A stretch of DNA of 51,157 nucleotides from Herbaspirillum sp. (GCF_017744395.1 NZ_JAGIBI010000010.1:1-51157); one strand, 5' to 3'; counted from the first letter of the stretch, positions 28,149-37,558 are shown. The notes: a model not told the origin generated them from the sequence alone. A program made the numbers and translations.

Positions 28149-28179
28149 AAAGAGGCGGCCTGCGTGCCGCCTCTTTTTT
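28149..28179 (+). terminator. intrinsic terminator after cytochrome c4
   Basis: AAAGAGGCGGC (28149-28159) pairs with GCCGCCTCTTT (28166-28176) around CTGCGT, followed by more T. It separates the cytochrome transcript from resB, which then needs its own promoter; TAAAAT at 28253-28258 and TTGACA at 28265-28270 occur in the gap but do not form a clean pair. Confidence 0.88.
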
Positions 28180-28328
28180 CGTCCGCGCCAGATATGCGTA
28201 CCGGCATACAGGTACTGCGCCGTCGCGTATCACGCACTTATTCCGGGAGCGGTAAAATCCCGGCTTGACATGCTTTGCCGTCCGGCAAGGCTATCGCAAC
28301 AGATCCGCAGATTCGGTAAGGCAGGAAT

Positions 28329-30476
28329 ATGACGACGGGCAGCAGTACCCAAGGGATAGTGATCAGGACCAGGCAGCGCTGGGTAGGCGATACGGTCGAA
28401 CTGGTGTCATCGATGCGCTTTGCGATCAGCCTGCTGACGCTGATCGCGATCGCCTCGGTGATCGGCACCGTGCTGAAGCAGAACGAGCCGATGCCGAACT
28501 ACGTCAACCAATTCGGGCCGTTCTGGTTCGAAGTCTTCAACAAGCTGGGCCTGTATGCCGTGTATTCGGCCTGGTGGTTCCTGCTGATCATGGGTTTCCT
28601 GGTGCTGTCGACCTCGCTGTGCATCGCGCGCAATGCGCCCAAGATGCTGCGCGACGTCAAGAGCTGGCGCGACAACGTGCGCGAGCAGTCGCTGCGCAAT
28701 TTCCACCACAAGGCCGAATGGCAAAGCGGCGAGCCGCCCGCGCAGGCGGCGGCGCGCCTGTCCCGGCAAGTGGGCGCGCGCGGCTACAAGGTCAAGCTGG
28801 TCGACAAGGAAGGCGGCACGCTGCTGGCCGCCAAGCAGGGCGCGGCCAACAAATGGGGCTATATCTTCGCGCATGCGGCCATCGTCATCATCTGCCTGGG
28901 CGGCCTGCTCGACTCCGACCTGCCGATCCGTTTCCAGCAGTGGTTCTACGGCAAAGAGGCCTTCGCCGGCAACGGCATCATCTCGCAGATCCCGGAGCGC
29001 TATCGGCTGGGCATCGGCAACCCGACCTTCCGCGGCAACACGCTCATTCCCGAGGGCGCCAGCAGCAGCACGGCGATCATCCCCCAGCAGGACGGCGTGA
29101 TGATCCAGGACCTGCCGTTCACCATCCAGCTGAAGCGCTTCATCATCGACTTCTATTCGACCGGCATGCCCAAGCTGTTCGCCAGCGAAGTGGTGGTGCG
29201 CGACCATGAAACCGGCAAGGAAACCGAGGCCACCATCAAGGTCAACGAACCGCTGATCTACAAGAACGTGGCGATCTACCAGTCCAGCTTCGAGGATGGC
29301 GGCTCCAAGCTCAAGCTGGTCGGCTACCCGATGCGCGGCGGCGAGAACAGCCGTTTCGACCTCGCCGGCGAAGTCAACGGCAGCACGCCGCTGACCCAGG
29401 CCGCGGGCGACTACACGGTGGAATGGAGCGGATTCCGCCCCTTCAACGTGGAAAACATGAACAGCGCAGGCAAGGGCGCGGCCGACAGCGGCGGCGACGC
29501 GCGCGCGGTCAACGTCGGCAAGACGGTCAACCGCGGCATCATGGGCGACCTCGACAAGCACCTCGGCTCCGGCGCCAAGAACGCCGCCGGCAAGGATTTC
29601 AAGAACGTCGGCCCGAGCATCCAGTACAAGTTGCGCGACAAGACCGGCCAGGCGCGCGAATACTTCAACTACATGCAATCGATGCAGATCGACGGCGCTT
29701 ATGTGTTCCTGGCCGGCATGCGCGAGCAGCCCGACCAGCCGTTCCGCTACCTGCGCATCCCGGCCGACGACAACGACAGCGTGGCCGAGTGGATGCGCCT
29801 GCGCGCGGCGCTGGCCAACCCGGCATTGCGCGAGGAAGCGGCGCGCCGCTACGCCCGCCAGGCGATTTCCGACAGCCGCAACGCCACGCCCGCGCTGCGC
29901 GAACAACTGCAGCAGTCGGCCCAGCGCGGGCTGGATATCTTCGCCGGCGACGGCAAGGTCTCGGGCTTCATCGCCGTCACCCGATTCCTGGAGAAGCTGC
30001 CGGCGGCCGAACAGGAAAAGGCCGCCGACATCTTCATGAAGATCCTCAACGGCAGCATGTGGGAACTGTGGCAGGCCGCGCGCGCCAAGGATGGCTTGGC
30101 GCCGATCGCCGGCGACGAGGCGCATGGACGCTACCTGCAACTGGCGATCAATGCGCTGGCCGATTCGGCCTTCTATCCGGCGCCGGTGTTCCTGCAACTG
30201 TCTAGCTTCCAGGAGATCAAGGCCTCTGTGCTGCAGGTGACGCGCTCGCCGGGCAAGAAAGTGGTCTACCTGGGCTGCCTGTTCCTGGTGCTGGGCGTGT
30301 TCGCGATGCTGTATATCCGCGAGCGCCGCCTGTGGATCTGGATCAAGCCGCAAGGCGACGGCCAGGGCAGCCACGCACTGCTGGCCATGAGCACCCAGCG
30401 CAAGACACTGGACTTCGAAAAGGAATTCGCGCAAATGAAAGCCGGGCTCGCGCCCGCCGCCGATTCTGCGCCATGA
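28329..30476 (+). CDS. resB: cytochrome c biogenesis protein ResB (CcsB/Ccs1), System II
   Basis: With CcsA this inner-membrane protein forms the System II synthase that carries haem outward and joins it to CxxCH motifs. The 715-residue product has membrane segments near residues 30-50, 80-100 and 175-195 (WGYIFAHAAIVIICLGGLL), a large periplasmic domain of about 430 residues, and a last membrane segment near residue 645 (VVYLGCLFLVLGVFAMLYI). This is the usual ResB layout. It is 55 bases before ccsA and the two probably form an operon. Confidence 0.93.
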   Translation: MTTGSSTQGIVIRTRQRWVGDTVELVSSMRFAISLLTLIAIASVIGTVLKQNEPMPNYVNQFGPFWFEVFNKLGLYAVYSAWWFLLIMGFLVLSTSLCIARNAPKMLRDVKSWRDNVREQSLRNFHHKAEWQSGEPPAQAAARLSRQVGARGYKVKLVDKEGGTLLAAKQGAANKWGYIFAHAAIVIICLGGLLDSDLPIRFQQWFYGKEAFAGNGIISQIPERYRLGIGNPTFRGNTLIPEGASSSTAIIPQQDGVMIQDLPFTIQLKRFIIDFYSTGMPKLFASEVVVRDHETGKETEATIKVNEPLIYKNVAIYQSSFEDGGSKLKLVGYPMRGGENSRFDLAGEVNGSTPLTQAAGDYTVEWSGFRPFNVENMNSAGKGAADSGGDARAVNVGKTVNRGIMGDLDKHLGSGAKNAAGKDFKNVGPSIQYKLRDKTGQAREYFNYMQSMQIDGAYVFLAGMREQPDQPFRYLRIPADDNDSVAEWMRLRAALANPALREEAARRYARQAISDSRNATPALREQLQQSAQRGLDIFAGDGKVSGFIAVTRFLEKLPAAEQEKAADIFMKILNGSMWELWQAARAKDGLAPIAGDEAHGRYLQLAINALADSAFYPAPVFLQLSSFQEIKASVLQVTRSPGKKVVYLGCLFLVLGVFAMLYIRERRLWIWIKPQGDGQGSHALLAMSTQRKTLDFEKEFAQMKAGLAPAADSAP

Positions 30477-30531
30477 TGTTGAACAAAGCCGGCGCCGCCG
30501 GCATGGCGGCAGCGATGCCGTGGAGGATGAA

Positions 30532-31686
30532 ATGGAACTGACAGAAGCAACCCGAGGCTACCCCCAGGAACAGGGCTTCTTCCGCCGCCTGGGCGTGGTG
30601 GACTGGATCTACGCGGCGGCGCTGGCGGCCGGCTCGCTGTACGCGCTCGCGCGTTTCGGCAGCTACATGGACTACTACGAGAAGGCGGTGCTGCTGCTGG
30701 CCGCGCCGACCTTCGCCTGGCTGGGCTGGCACTGGAAGCAGGTGCGCTGGCTGATGCCGCTGCTGGCCGTGCTGGCGCTGGGCGCCATCGGCATGTATGG
30801 CGGTTCGCTGGAGATGGCGAACCAGAAATTCTTCCTCAAGTACCTGCTCTCCAGCCAGTCGGCCATCCTGTGGATGAGCGCGCTGTTCTTCCTGTCCACG
30901 CTGTTCTACTGGGGCGGGCTGGCCACGCGCGCCGGCACCGGCGCGGTGCTCGGCTCCAAGCTGTGCTGGGCGGCGGTGGTGCTGGGCTTTACCGGCATGC
31001 TGGTGCGCTGGTACGAGTCCTACCTGCTGGGGGCCGACGTCGGCCACATCCCCATCTCCAACCTGTATGAAGTGTTCATCCTGTTCTGCATGATCACGGC
31101 GCTGTTCTACCTGTATTACGAGGAGCGTTACGCCACCCGACAGCTGGGCGCGTTCGTGCTGACGGTGATCTCGGCGGCGGTCGGCTTCCTGATGTGGTAC
31201 ACGGTGTCGCGCGACGCGGCCGAGATCCAGCCGCTGGTGCCGGCGCTGCAAAGCTGGTGGATGAAGATCCACGTGCCGGCCAACTTCATCGGCTACGGCA
31301 CCTTCGCGCTGGCGGCGATGGTGTCGGTGGCCTACCTGCTCAAGTCCAAGGGCATCCTGGCGGATCGCCTGCCGTCGCTGGAAGTGCTGGACGACGTGAT
31401 GTACAAGGCGATCGCGGTCGGCTTCGCCTTCTTCACCATCGCCACTATCCTCGGCGCGCTGTGGGCGGCCGAAGCCTGGGGCGGCTACTGGTCGTGGGAT
31501 CCGAAGGAAACCTGGGCGCTGATCGTCTGGCTCAACTACGCGGCCTGGCTGCACATGCGGCTGATGAAGGGCTTGCGTGGGCAAGTGGCGGCATGGTGGG
31601 CGCTGGTCGGTTTGCTGGTGACGACCTTCGCCTTCCTCGGCGTGAACATGTTCCTCTCCGGCTTGCACTCTTACGGCGAACTCTGA
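30532..31686 (+). CDS. ccsA: cytochrome c biogenesis protein CcsA (ResC/CcsB), System II
   Basis: The 384-residue integral membrane protein carries the haem-handling WWD motif WGGYWSWDPKETW (316-328), flanked by candidate haem ligands His172 (ADVGHIP), His247 (KIHVPA) and His341 (AWLHMR). It works with ResB. GTG 30520 in frame is possible, but GGAGGA fits ATG 30532. Eleven bases before the HAD gene, so probably co-transcribed with it. System I (Ccm) genes are not seen in the window. Confidence 0.94.
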   Translation: MELTEATRGYPQEQGFFRRLGVVDWIYAAALAAGSLYALARFGSYMDYYEKAVLLLAAPTFAWLGWHWKQVRWLMPLLAVLALGAIGMYGGSLEMANQKFFLKYLLSSQSAILWMSALFFLSTLFYWGGLATRAGTGAVLGSKLCWAAVVLGFTGMLVRWYESYLLGADVGHIPISNLYEVFILFCMITALFYLYYEERYATRQLGAFVLTVISAAVGFLMWYTVSRDAAEIQPLVPALQSWWMKIHVPANFIGYGTFALAAMVSVAYLLKSKGILADRLPSLEVLDDVMYKAIAVGFAFFTIATILGALWAAEAWGGYWSWDPKETWALIVWLNYAAWLHMRLMKGLRGQVAAWWALVGLLVTTFAFLGVNMFLSGLHSYGEL

Positions 31687-31696
31687 AGGACGCGCA

Positions 31697-32347
31697 ATGA
31701 AAGACCCCGCCAACGCGATCGACCTGGTCATCTTCGACTGCGACGGAACCCTGGTCGACAGCGAAGTGGTCGCCGCCGAAGCCTGGTCCGAATATGTCGC
31801 CCGCTATGGCGTCGACCTCACGGCGCGCGAGGCGCTGGCACAGTTCCGCGGCGTCAGCATGAAGCAGTGCGTGGCCCGGATCGAGGAATTGCACGGGGCG
31901 CCGCTGCCGGAAGTCTTCGAAAAGGAATTGCGCCAGGTGATGGCCGGCATGCTGGAGCAGCGGCTCCAGCCTATCAATGGCGCGCTGGAGATGGTGCAGG
32001 CGCTGTCCATCCCCTATGCGCTGGCGTCCAACGCGCCGCATCCCAAGATCGAGCTGTGCCTGCGCGTGACCGGCCTGCTGCCGTATTTCGCCGGGCGCAT
32101 CTTCAGCGCCTACGACGTGCAGCGCTGGAAACCCGACCCCGCGCTGTTCCTGTTCGCCGCCAACAGCCTGGGAGTGGCCCCGGCGCGCTGCGCGGTGGTG
32201 GAAGACAGCCTGCCGGGCATCCAGGCCGGGATGGCGGCGGGCATGAAGGTGATCGCGCTGCAGGAGCACGGGGTGCATCCGGATATGCCCAAGGGCGTCT
32301 CGGTCATCACCCGGCTGTCCGAGCTGCATCCGCAACTGGCGTCCTGA
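31697..32347 (+). CDS. HAD-superfamily phosphatase, beta-phosphoglucomutase-like
   Basis: The 216-residue product has HAD motif I DCDGT (nucleophile Asp14, Asp16), motif II in ALASNAPH (Ser), motif III Lys in RWKPDP and motif IV VVEDSLPG. The inserted helical cap (residues about 20-85) places it in the subfamily I group that includes YieH-like sugar phosphatases. Exact substrate cannot be read from sequence. Directly after ccsA. Confidence 0.88.
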   Translation: MKDPANAIDLVIFDCDGTLVDSEVVAAEAWSEYVARYGVDLTAREALAQFRGVSMKQCVARIEELHGAPLPEVFEKELRQVMAGMLEQRLQPINGALEMVQALSIPYALASNAPHPKIELCLRVTGLLPYFAGRIFSAYDVQRWKPDPALFLFAANSLGVAPARCAVVEDSLPGIQAGMAAGMKVIALQEHGVHPDMPKGVSVITRLSELHPQLAS

Positions 32348-32474
32348 CGGCGATTGGCCGCGCGCAGTAACGGGGCAGGGGCATCCGGGGCGGCGCGGAT
32401 TTGGGTAAGATGAAGCGTGCGCCAACCTGTGCCGAAGAAGCCGGGGCCCGCCTTTCCCGAGCCAGCAACCGAGC

Positions 32475-33065
32475 ATGAGCCATCCTATGGACCGCGACCG
32501 GCAGATCATTTATTGCGACCGAGATATCGAAGTGCGCCCGCTGGGTGTACGGGAAGCGCCGGCGCTTTACGATGCGGTGCGCCACTCGGTGCGCGCCATC
32601 GGCGAATGGGAAGCCTGGTGCACGCCCGACTATTCGCTGGCCGACGCCAGGCTGTTCCTGCAGCGCAGTATCGAACAATGGGAGATGCGCGCCGCCTACG
32701 ACTTCAACGTCATCGAACGCACATCCGGCCTGGTGGTCGGTTCAGTGGCGATCAACCAGGTCAGCCAGCTTAACCAGTTGGCCAACCTGGGCTACTGGGT
32801 GCGCGACGGCTACACCGGGCGCGGCATCGCAGCGGTAGCCGCCCGCGCGGCGGCGGCGTTCGCCTTCACCAAGACCGGCCTGACCCGGCTCGAGATCGTG
32901 GCCCAGGCCGGCAACCTGCGCAGCCAGCGGGTGGCCGAGAAAACCGGCGCCACGCTGGAGTGCCTGGCGCGCAACCGCCTGGTCTTCCATGGCGAGCCAC
33001 GCGACGCCAAGGTGTTTTCGCTGGTGCCGGCCGATCTTGGCTTGCCGGTATCGGCGGCGGCCTGA
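32475..33065 (+). CDS. GNAT-family N-acetyltransferase, RimJ/RimL type
   Basis: The 196-residue product has the GNAT acetyl-CoA loop (LGYWVRDGYTGRGIAAVAARA, about 115-135) and the C-terminal RLEIVAQAGNLRSQRVAEKTGATLE. These resemble RimJ/RimL enzymes that acetylate protein N termini, but other targets such as antibiotics or amino acids cannot be excluded. ATG 32475 and ATG 32487 are both possible starts. An upstream TAAGAT (32406-32411) lacks a -35 partner. Confidence 0.85.
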   Translation: MSHPMDRDRQIIYCDRDIEVRPLGVREAPALYDAVRHSVRAIGEWEAWCTPDYSLADARLFLQRSIEQWEMRAAYDFNVIERTSGLVVGSVAINQVSQLNQLANLGYWVRDGYTGRGIAAVAARAAAAFAFTKTGLTRLEIVAQAGNLRSQRVAEKTGATLECLARNRLVFHGEPRDAKVFSLVPADLGLPVSAAA

Positions 33066-33502
33066 TCTGTTTCTTTTCCGCAATTTCTTCGTGCCGGAAA
33101 GTTTCCTTTATGGAATTTTCTTGTCTGGTTGTCAGTATTTTTACGTCTCTTGTGCCGAATTGATACGTTTGGCAACACTTGTTTCATTTTCAGCGTGCCT
33201 CGAAAAAGCGCACAATTGCTTCTTCATGGGGAGCTAAAAAAGCCATTGTTTTCAATAATTTACGAAATTGGTGCAGTACATCACGAAAATGCCGTTCGAA
33301 AACAAATGAAAATTAGCTGACAAAATACTGACTTTTGCGTATTCCAAATCGCACTTGGGGCGTTACATACTTCAAGCGCCTGTTAAGGGCGCTTATGTAT
33401 CTGGAACGGTTGTCGGGAAGCAAGGATTTCCCGGATCGTTACCGGTCCCCCGGAATGTCAACCGGAGGACGTTGAGCGTCAAGCGACGTAAGAGGAAATA
33501 CG
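33066..33502 (+). other. 437-base AT-rich gap with structured leader
   Basis: The first 280 bases are clearly richer in A and T than the surrounding genes and no convincing coding frame exists there. From about 33350 several stems appear: ATAC...AAGCGCC (33367-33382) with GGCGCTT..GTAT (33390-33401), and CGGGAA (33415-33420) with TTCCCG (33429-33434). These form the leader of the small gene at 33503. Confidence 0.5.
33317..33345 (+). promoter_or_regulatory. candidate promoter of the 86-residue orphan gene
   Basis: CTGACA (33317-33322) and TATTCC (33340-33345) are 17 bases apart. Transcription would start near 33352 and give a leader of about 150 bases with two stem-loops. Confidence 0.35.
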
Positions 33503-33763
33503 ATGCAAGCTATACAACGCAACAAGACCAGTGCCAACAACGGCTACAACGGCCGCGCAGCCCAGCAATACGTGAGCGACGGCGACGCCCGCCCGTCCCG
33601 TTTCGGCAAGCGCTTCAAGGGCGCGGGCGAAACGCCGCACCCCGACGACGATTGCGGACCGGTCTACGACAAGATTTCAAAACAGATGGACGATATCGTC
33701 GAAGGCGGCTCGCCGCAGCGCTTCAAGCGTCCCAAGATGGAAAGCGACATCATCGCCCGATGA
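33503..33763 (+). CDS. hypothetical 86-residue protein
   Basis: I do not recognise this protein. It is hydrophilic, rich in Arg, Lys, Gly, Asp and Asn, with no signal peptide and no membrane segment, and reads as largely disordered; short acidic patches (HPDDDCG) alternate with basic ones (RFGKRFKG, RFKRPK). A single cysteine lies near residue 51. AGAGGAAA precedes the ATG at good spacing, which supports expression. It stands alone between a GNAT gene and the convergent gpsA gene. A perfect GC-rich stem (33773-33792) follows without a T-run. Confidence 0.7.
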   Translation: MQAIQRNKTSANNGYNGRAAQQYVSDGDARPSRFGKRFKGAGETPHPDDDCGPVYDKISKQMDDIVEGGSPQRFKRPKMESDIIAR

Positions 33764-33772
33764 TGCCGTAGC

Positions 33773-33792
33773 GCCCCGCGCCATCGCGGGGC
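33773..33792. other. GC-rich hairpin between converging genes
   Basis: GCCCCGCG (33773-33780) pairs perfectly with CGCGGGGC (33785-33792) around CCAT. No T-run on either side, so its role as a terminator is uncertain. Confidence 0.45.
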
Positions 33793-33843
33793 CGAGACGT
33801 CCGGCGGCGGGCCAGCACGGCAGGGCCCGGCCGGATCGGATGT

Positions 33844-34848
33844 TCAGAGCGTTTCTTCGCGCGGGTCCCGCGATAGCAGGCGCGACACCATCTCCTGCAC
33901 CGACACCCCATCGAACAAGGCCGCCGCCACCGCGTCGGTGATCGGCATGTCGATGCCTTTTTCCTGCGCCAGCTCGCGTACCGCCTTGGCGCAGCGCACC
34001 CCTTCAGCCACGTGTCCCAGCTCGGCCACGATGTCATCCAGCTTTTTGTTTTGCGCCAAGCCCAGGCCCACGCGCCGGTTGCGCGAGAGGTCGCCGGTGC
34101 AGGTCAGGATGAGGTCGCCCACGCCGGACAGGCCCATGAAGGTTTCAGGGCGGCCGCCCAGCGCCACGCCCAGCCGGGTGATTTCGGCCAGGCCGCGGGT
34201 GATCAGCGCGGCGCGCGCGTTCAGGCCCAGCTGCAGGCCGTCGGCCACGCCGGTGGCAATGGCCAGGATGTTCTTCACCGCGCCGCCGATTTCAACGCCG
34301 ACCAGGTCGTCGCTCGAATAGATGCGGATGTTGCCGCCATGTACGGCCGCCACCACGCACGCGCACAGCGCGGCATCGGCGCCGGCGATGGTCAGCGCGC
34401 AGGGCAGCCCGCGCGCGACTTCCTGCGCGAACGAAGGGCCCGACAGCACGCCGGCCGGAATCGCCGATCCCAGCACCTGCTGCACGACCTGGTGCGGCAA
34501 CAGGCGGGTGCCTTCTTCCAGGCCCTTGCACAGCCAGACCAGGTTGGGGATGGGATGGCCGCGCAGCTGCCCGGCCAGGCCGCGCAGGCCGGCGACCGAG
34601 GAGGCGACGATCAGCAGCGAAGTCTGCGGCTCGCCGCAGACATGGCCTACGGCCGCATCGAAATCGGAGGTGACTTGCAGCGCGTCGGGCAGCGCGAAGC
34701 CCGGCAGGTACAGCCGGTTCTCGCGTTGCCGGCCGGCCTCTTGCATGGCCTGGGCATTGCGCCCCCATAGCACGACGTCATGCTTGCGCGCCAATGTGAC
34801 GGCCAGCGCGGTGCCCCATGCGCCGGCGCCGAGGATGGTGATTTTCAT
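33844..34848 (-). CDS. gpsA: NAD(P)H-dependent glycerol-3-phosphate dehydrogenase
   Basis: GpsA reduces dihydroxyacetone phosphate to sn-glycerol-3-phosphate for phospholipid synthesis. The 334-residue product has the Rossmann [10 protein letters not shown] (7-16), [14 protein letters not shown] and the catalytic lysine in [17 protein letters not shown]. It is the last gene of the minus-strand group rhodanese-grxC-secB-SH3-gpsA, a common betaproteobacterial order. Confidence 0.95.
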   Translation of the reverse strand: MKITILGAGAWGTALAVTLARKHDVVLWGRNAQAMQEAGRQRENRLYLPGFALPDALQVTSDFDAAVGHVCGEPQTSLLIVASSVAGLRGLAGQLRGHPIPNLVWLCKGLEEGTRLLPHQVVQQVLGSAIPAGVLSGPSFAQEVARGLPCALTIAGADAALCACVVAAVHGGNIRIYSSDDLVGVEIGGAVKNILAIATGVADGLQLGLNARAALITRGLAEITRLGVALGGRPETFMGLSGVGDLILTCTGDLSRNRRVGLGLAQNKKLDDIVAELGHVAEGVRCAKAVRELAQEKGIDMPITDAVAAALFDGVSVQEMVSRLLSRDPREETL

Positions 34849-34928
34849 GGGATGGCGTGAGAGCGTGGTGGTTAAGCGTAATCAGCGGACGCAAGCGAAC
34901 CCGGTCCGCCGGGGTGCGGGAGCGGGAC

Positions 34929-35381
34929 TCAGTCGCCCCAGACGTCGGCGGCCCGGGCGAAGCCGGTCTGGCCGTCGCGGTGGCGCACCTTGACCCAGCC
35001 ATTGTGCGGGCTCTCGATCATTTCCAGCAGCACGTTCTTGTCGGCGGTAAACACGACGGCGCTGCCTTCATCGGCCGCATTGAAGATGCGTGCGTTGGCG
35101 GCGGACACCACCAGCATGCGCTTGGGCGTCAGGGTCTTGGACTGCAGCCACGACAGCGTGCCGGCGGCATCGCGCACCTTGCTCCATTCGCCGTAGGTCA
35201 GCACCACCTCGACCGGCATGCCGCGCGGCGCGACATAGACGCGGCGGCCCTTTTCGGAAGGGGCGTCGTACATGATGGCAGGCGCGGCGCCGACCGACTT
35301 GAAATCGAGCGCGAAGGCGTTGGGAGCGAATGCGGCAGCGCCCAGGACGGTCGCGCAAAGGATCAGGGGCAGGCGTTTCAT
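34929..35381 (-). CDS. exported protein with two bacterial SH3-like domains
   Basis: The 150-residue product has a signal peptide (MKRLPLILCATVLGAAAFAPNAFA) and two SH3-like repeats: residues about 27-85 (YDAPSEKGRRVYVAPRGMPVEVVLTYGEWSKVRDAAGTLSWL) and 90-148 (ARIFNAADEGSAVVFTADKNVLLEMIESPHNGWVKVRHRDGQTGFA). Bacterial SH3 domains often bind cell-wall peptides, so a periplasmic envelope role is likely; no catalytic domain is present. It lies between secB and gpsA. Confidence 0.85.
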   Translation of the reverse strand: MKRLPLILCATVLGAAAFAPNAFALDFKSVGAAPAIMYDAPSEKGRRVYVAPRGMPVEVVLTYGEWSKVRDAAGTLSWLQSKTLTPKRMLVVSAANARIFNAADEGSAVVFTADKNVLLEMIESPHNGWVKVRHRDGQTGFARAADVWGD

Positions 35382-35407
35382 CGGTGAAGTCTCCGCGTTC
35401 GGGAAAG

Positions 35408-35428
35408 CGCCCCGGCATGGCCGGGGCG
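35408..35428. other. GC-rich hairpin between secB and the SH3 gene
   Basis: CGCCCCGGC (35408-35416) pairs perfectly with GCCGGGGCG (35420-35428) around ATG. On the minus strand only a short TTT follows, so it is more likely an attenuator or stability stem than a full terminator. Confidence 0.4.
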
Positions 35429-35442
35429 GGATTGCAGAGCGG

Positions 35443-35937
35443 TCAGTTGACGGCGGTGGAGCCGCCGTTGACCAGGGTGGCGCCTTGCTGTTCGGCCAGG
35501 GCCTGCAGGCGCTGCTGGTAGAACAGTTCGAAGTTGATCTCGGCCAGGTGCACCGGCGGGAAACCGGCGCGGGTGATGGCGTCGGCGATGTTGGCGCGCA
35601 GGTACGGGTAGATGATGTTGGGGCAGCCGATGCCCAGCAGCGGGTCCAGCTGTTCGGCCGGCACGTTGCGGATCTCGAAGATGCCGGCTTGCTTGCCCTC
35701 GACCAGGAAGGCCACTTTTTCGCCGACCTTGGCGGTCACGGTGATGGTCACGGTCGATTCGAACACGCCTTCGGCCAGCGCCTCGGCGCCGACGTCGACC
35801 GACACTTCGATCGACGGGGCTTCCTGTTCCAGGAAGATGGCCGGCGAATTCGGCTGTTCCAGCGACAGGTCCTTCAGGTAGACGCGCTGGATCTGGAAAA
35901 CGGCTTGTTGCTCAGCTTGTTGGTTCTGTTCCGACAT
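35443..35937 (-). CDS. secB: protein-export chaperone SecB
   Basis: SecB holds preproteins unfolded and delivers them to SecA. The 164-residue product has [19 protein letters not shown] near the N terminus, [50 protein letters not shown] and the flexible tail. Length and motifs are typical. It follows grxC on the minus strand, as in most proteobacteria. Confidence 0.96.
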   Translation of the reverse strand: MSEQNQQAEQQAVFQIQRVYLKDLSLEQPNSPAIFLEQEAPSIEVSVDVGAEALAEGVFESTVTITVTAKVGEKVAFLVEGKQAGIFEIRNVPAEQLDPLLGIGCPNIIYPYLRANIADAITRAGFPPVHLAEINFELFYQQRLQALAEQQGATLVNGGSTAVN

Positions 35938-35978
35938 GGATCTCTTTCAGGTTCGGTGAATCGATAATAAAAGTGTGC

Positions 35979-36239
35979 TCAGGCTTGCAGCAGCGGGTCC
36001 AGCTTGCCGGCGCGGTCCAGCGCGCTCAGGTCGTCGAAACCGCCGACATGGGTGTCGCCGATATAGATCTGGGGCACGGTGCGGCGGCCGGTTTTCTGCA
36101 TCATCAGCTCGCGCTGTTGCGGGTCGAGGTCGACGCGGACCTTCTCGATCTGCGCCACGCCCTTGCTGGTCAGCAGGCGCTCGGCCATGACGCAGTACGG
36201 GCACACGGCGGTGCAGTACATGACGACCGCGGCGCTCAT
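35979..36239 (-). CDS. grxC: glutaredoxin 3
   Basis: The 86-residue product has the dithiol active site CPYC (residues 13-16) within VMYCTAVCPYCVMAERLL, TVPQIYIGDTHVGGFDDL with the cis-proline, and a glutathione-binding pattern. It reduces protein disulfides with glutathione in the cytoplasm. The start ATG overlaps the rhodanese stop by four bases (ATGA), so the two are translationally coupled; a much longer open frame upstream is not the gene. Confidence 0.95.
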   Translation of the reverse strand: MSAAVVMYCTAVCPYCVMAERLLTSKGVAQIEKVRVDLDPQQRELMMQKTGRRTVPQIYIGDTHVGGFDDLSALDRAGKLDPLLQA

Positions 36240-36649
36240 TTCGCGTCCTTGGTGGTCAGCGGCAGGCCCTGGCCCTGCCAGGCGGCGATGCCGCCGTTCA
36301 AGCCGTAGACTTCGGTGAAGCCGGCTTTCTTGAGCGAGGCTTCGGCCTTCATGGCCTGGGTGCCGTTCTGGCACACCACGATGACCGGGCGGCCCTTGAG
36401 CTTGTCCAGCTCGCCGATGCGTTGCGGCAACTCCTTGAGCGGGATATTGCGGGCGTCGCGCAGGTGGCCGGCGGCGAACTGGCCGGCGTCGCGCACGTCC
36501 AGCACCAGGGTCTTGCCCTGGTTGAGCATCTGGGTCGCCTGCAGCAAGGTCAGCTTATTGCCGCGCTGCTGCAGGTAAGGAACCAGCAGGGCGCCGCCGG
36601 AGACCAAGGCCAAGGCGATCAGGAAAATATTGTCGATGATGAATTTCAC
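36236..36649 (-). CDS. membrane-anchored rhodanese-like protein
   Basis: The 137-residue product has one N-terminal membrane helix (FIIDNIFLIALALVSGGALLVPYL) followed by a rhodanese domain with VLDVRDAGQFAAGHLRDARNIP and the active-site loop VVCQNGTQA (catalytic Cys). Such proteins transfer sulfane sulfur or act in redox signalling; the real substrate is unknown. It starts at GTG 36649 with a weak ribosome binding site and heads the grxC-secB group. Confidence 0.88.
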   Translation of the reverse strand: MKFIIDNIFLIALALVSGGALLVPYLQQRGNKLTLLQATQMLNQGKTLVLDVRDAGQFAAGHLRDARNIPLKELPQRIGELDKLKGRPVIVVCQNGTQAMKAEASLKKAGFTEVYGLNGGIAAWQGQGLPLTTKDAK

Positions 36650-36679
36650 GGCTATCCAATGAGTTTACTGAATCCCGGC

Positions 36680-36685
36680 ATTATA
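36680..36685 (-). promoter_or_regulatory. -10 box for the rhodanese-grxC-secB group
   Basis: On the minus strand TATAAT (36685-36680) is perfect; the -35 region at 17-18 bases (TGCAAA) is weak. The start of transcription would be near 36673, leaving a leader of about 24 bases. Confidence 0.4.
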
Positions 36686-36809
36686 AAATAGAAGCTTTCG
36701 CGATTTGCATTATCCGGATCGCCCGGCCTTCACGGGCCCGAAAGTCACGGCAGCCGCCATGCGCCCGGACTTTCCGCATACCGCTTTTCCATCATCAAAA
36801 AAGCCCACT

Positions 36810-37556
36810 ATGTACAAAATCGTATTCATGCGCCACGGCGAATCGACCTGGAACCTGGCCAACCGCTTCACCGGCTGGGTCGACGTCGACCTGACCGAAA
36901 AGGGCGTGGCCGAAGCCCGCCAGGCAGGCAAGCTGTTGAAGGAAGCCGGCTTCCAGTTCGACCTGGCCTATACCTCGGTCCTCAAGCGCGCCATCCGCAC
37001 CCTGTGGACCACGCTGGACGAAATGGACCAGATGTATGTTCCGGTGAAGAACGACTGGCGCCTGAACGAGCGCCACTACGGCGCCCTGCAAGGCCTGAAC
37101 AAGGCGGAGACCGCCGCCCAGTACGGCGACGCCCAGGTGCTGGTCTGGCGCCGCAGCTACGATACCCCGCCCAACCCGCTGGCCCCGGGCGACGAGCGCG
37201 ACGCCTTCGGCGATCCGCGCTACGCCGGCCTGTCGCGCGAGCAGGTGCCGCTGACCGAATGCCTGAAGGACACCGTGGCCCGCGTGCTGCCGGCCTGGAA
37301 CGATGCCATCGCCCCGGCCATCCGCGCCGGCAAGCAGATCATCGTGTCCGCCCACGGCAACAGCCTGCGCGCCCTGATCAAGTACCTGGACGGCATCAGC
37401 GACGACGACATCGTCGGCCTGAACATCCCCAACGGCCAGCCGCTGGTGTATGAGCTGGATGCCGACCTGAAGCCGATCAAGAGCTATTACCTGGGCGACC
37501 AGTCCGCCATCGAAGCTGCGCTCAAGGCGGTAGCCAACCAAGGGAAGTCGAAATAA
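36810..37556 (+). CDS. gpmA: 2,3-bisphosphoglycerate-dependent phosphoglycerate mutase
   Basis: The enzyme interconverts 3- and 2-phosphoglycerate in glycolysis. The 248-residue product has the phosphohistidine motif MRHGESTWN (His9), [14 protein letters not shown], and the second catalytic His in [14 protein letters not shown] 36810 gives the family N terminus [10 protein letters not shown]; the frame is open 35 codons earlier. The next gene begins within a few bases of its stop. Confidence 0.96.
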   Translation: MYKIVFMRHGESTWNLANRFTGWVDVDLTEKGVAEARQAGKLLKEAGFQFDLAYTSVLKRAIRTLWTTLDEMDQMYVPVKNDWRLNERHYGALQGLNKAETAAQYGDAQVLVWRRSYDTPPNPLAPGDERDAFGDPRYAGLSREQVPLTECLKDTVARVLPAWNDAIAPAIRAGKQIIVSAHGNSLRALIKYLDGISDDDIVGLNIPNGQPLVYELDADLKPIKSYYLGDQSAIEAALKAVANQGKSK

Positions 37557-37558
37557 AA

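Noticed and set aside
28265..28270. Perfect TTGACA before resB
   Set aside because: The -10 position reads AGGCTA or GGCTAT; TAAAAT lies upstream of it, not downstream. No valid pair.
28407..30434. Long open frame of 675 codons on the minus strand opposite resB
   Set aside because: Antisense open frames of this size are common in high-GC DNA. Its translation is low-complexity (runs of Val, Ala, His, Arg, Gln) and the plus strand has a clear ResB protein.
32783..33083. Further short plus-strand frames after the GNAT gene, including one at 33129-33320
   Set aside because: No ribosome binding site, AT-rich and low-complexity translation; treated as non-coding leader DNA.
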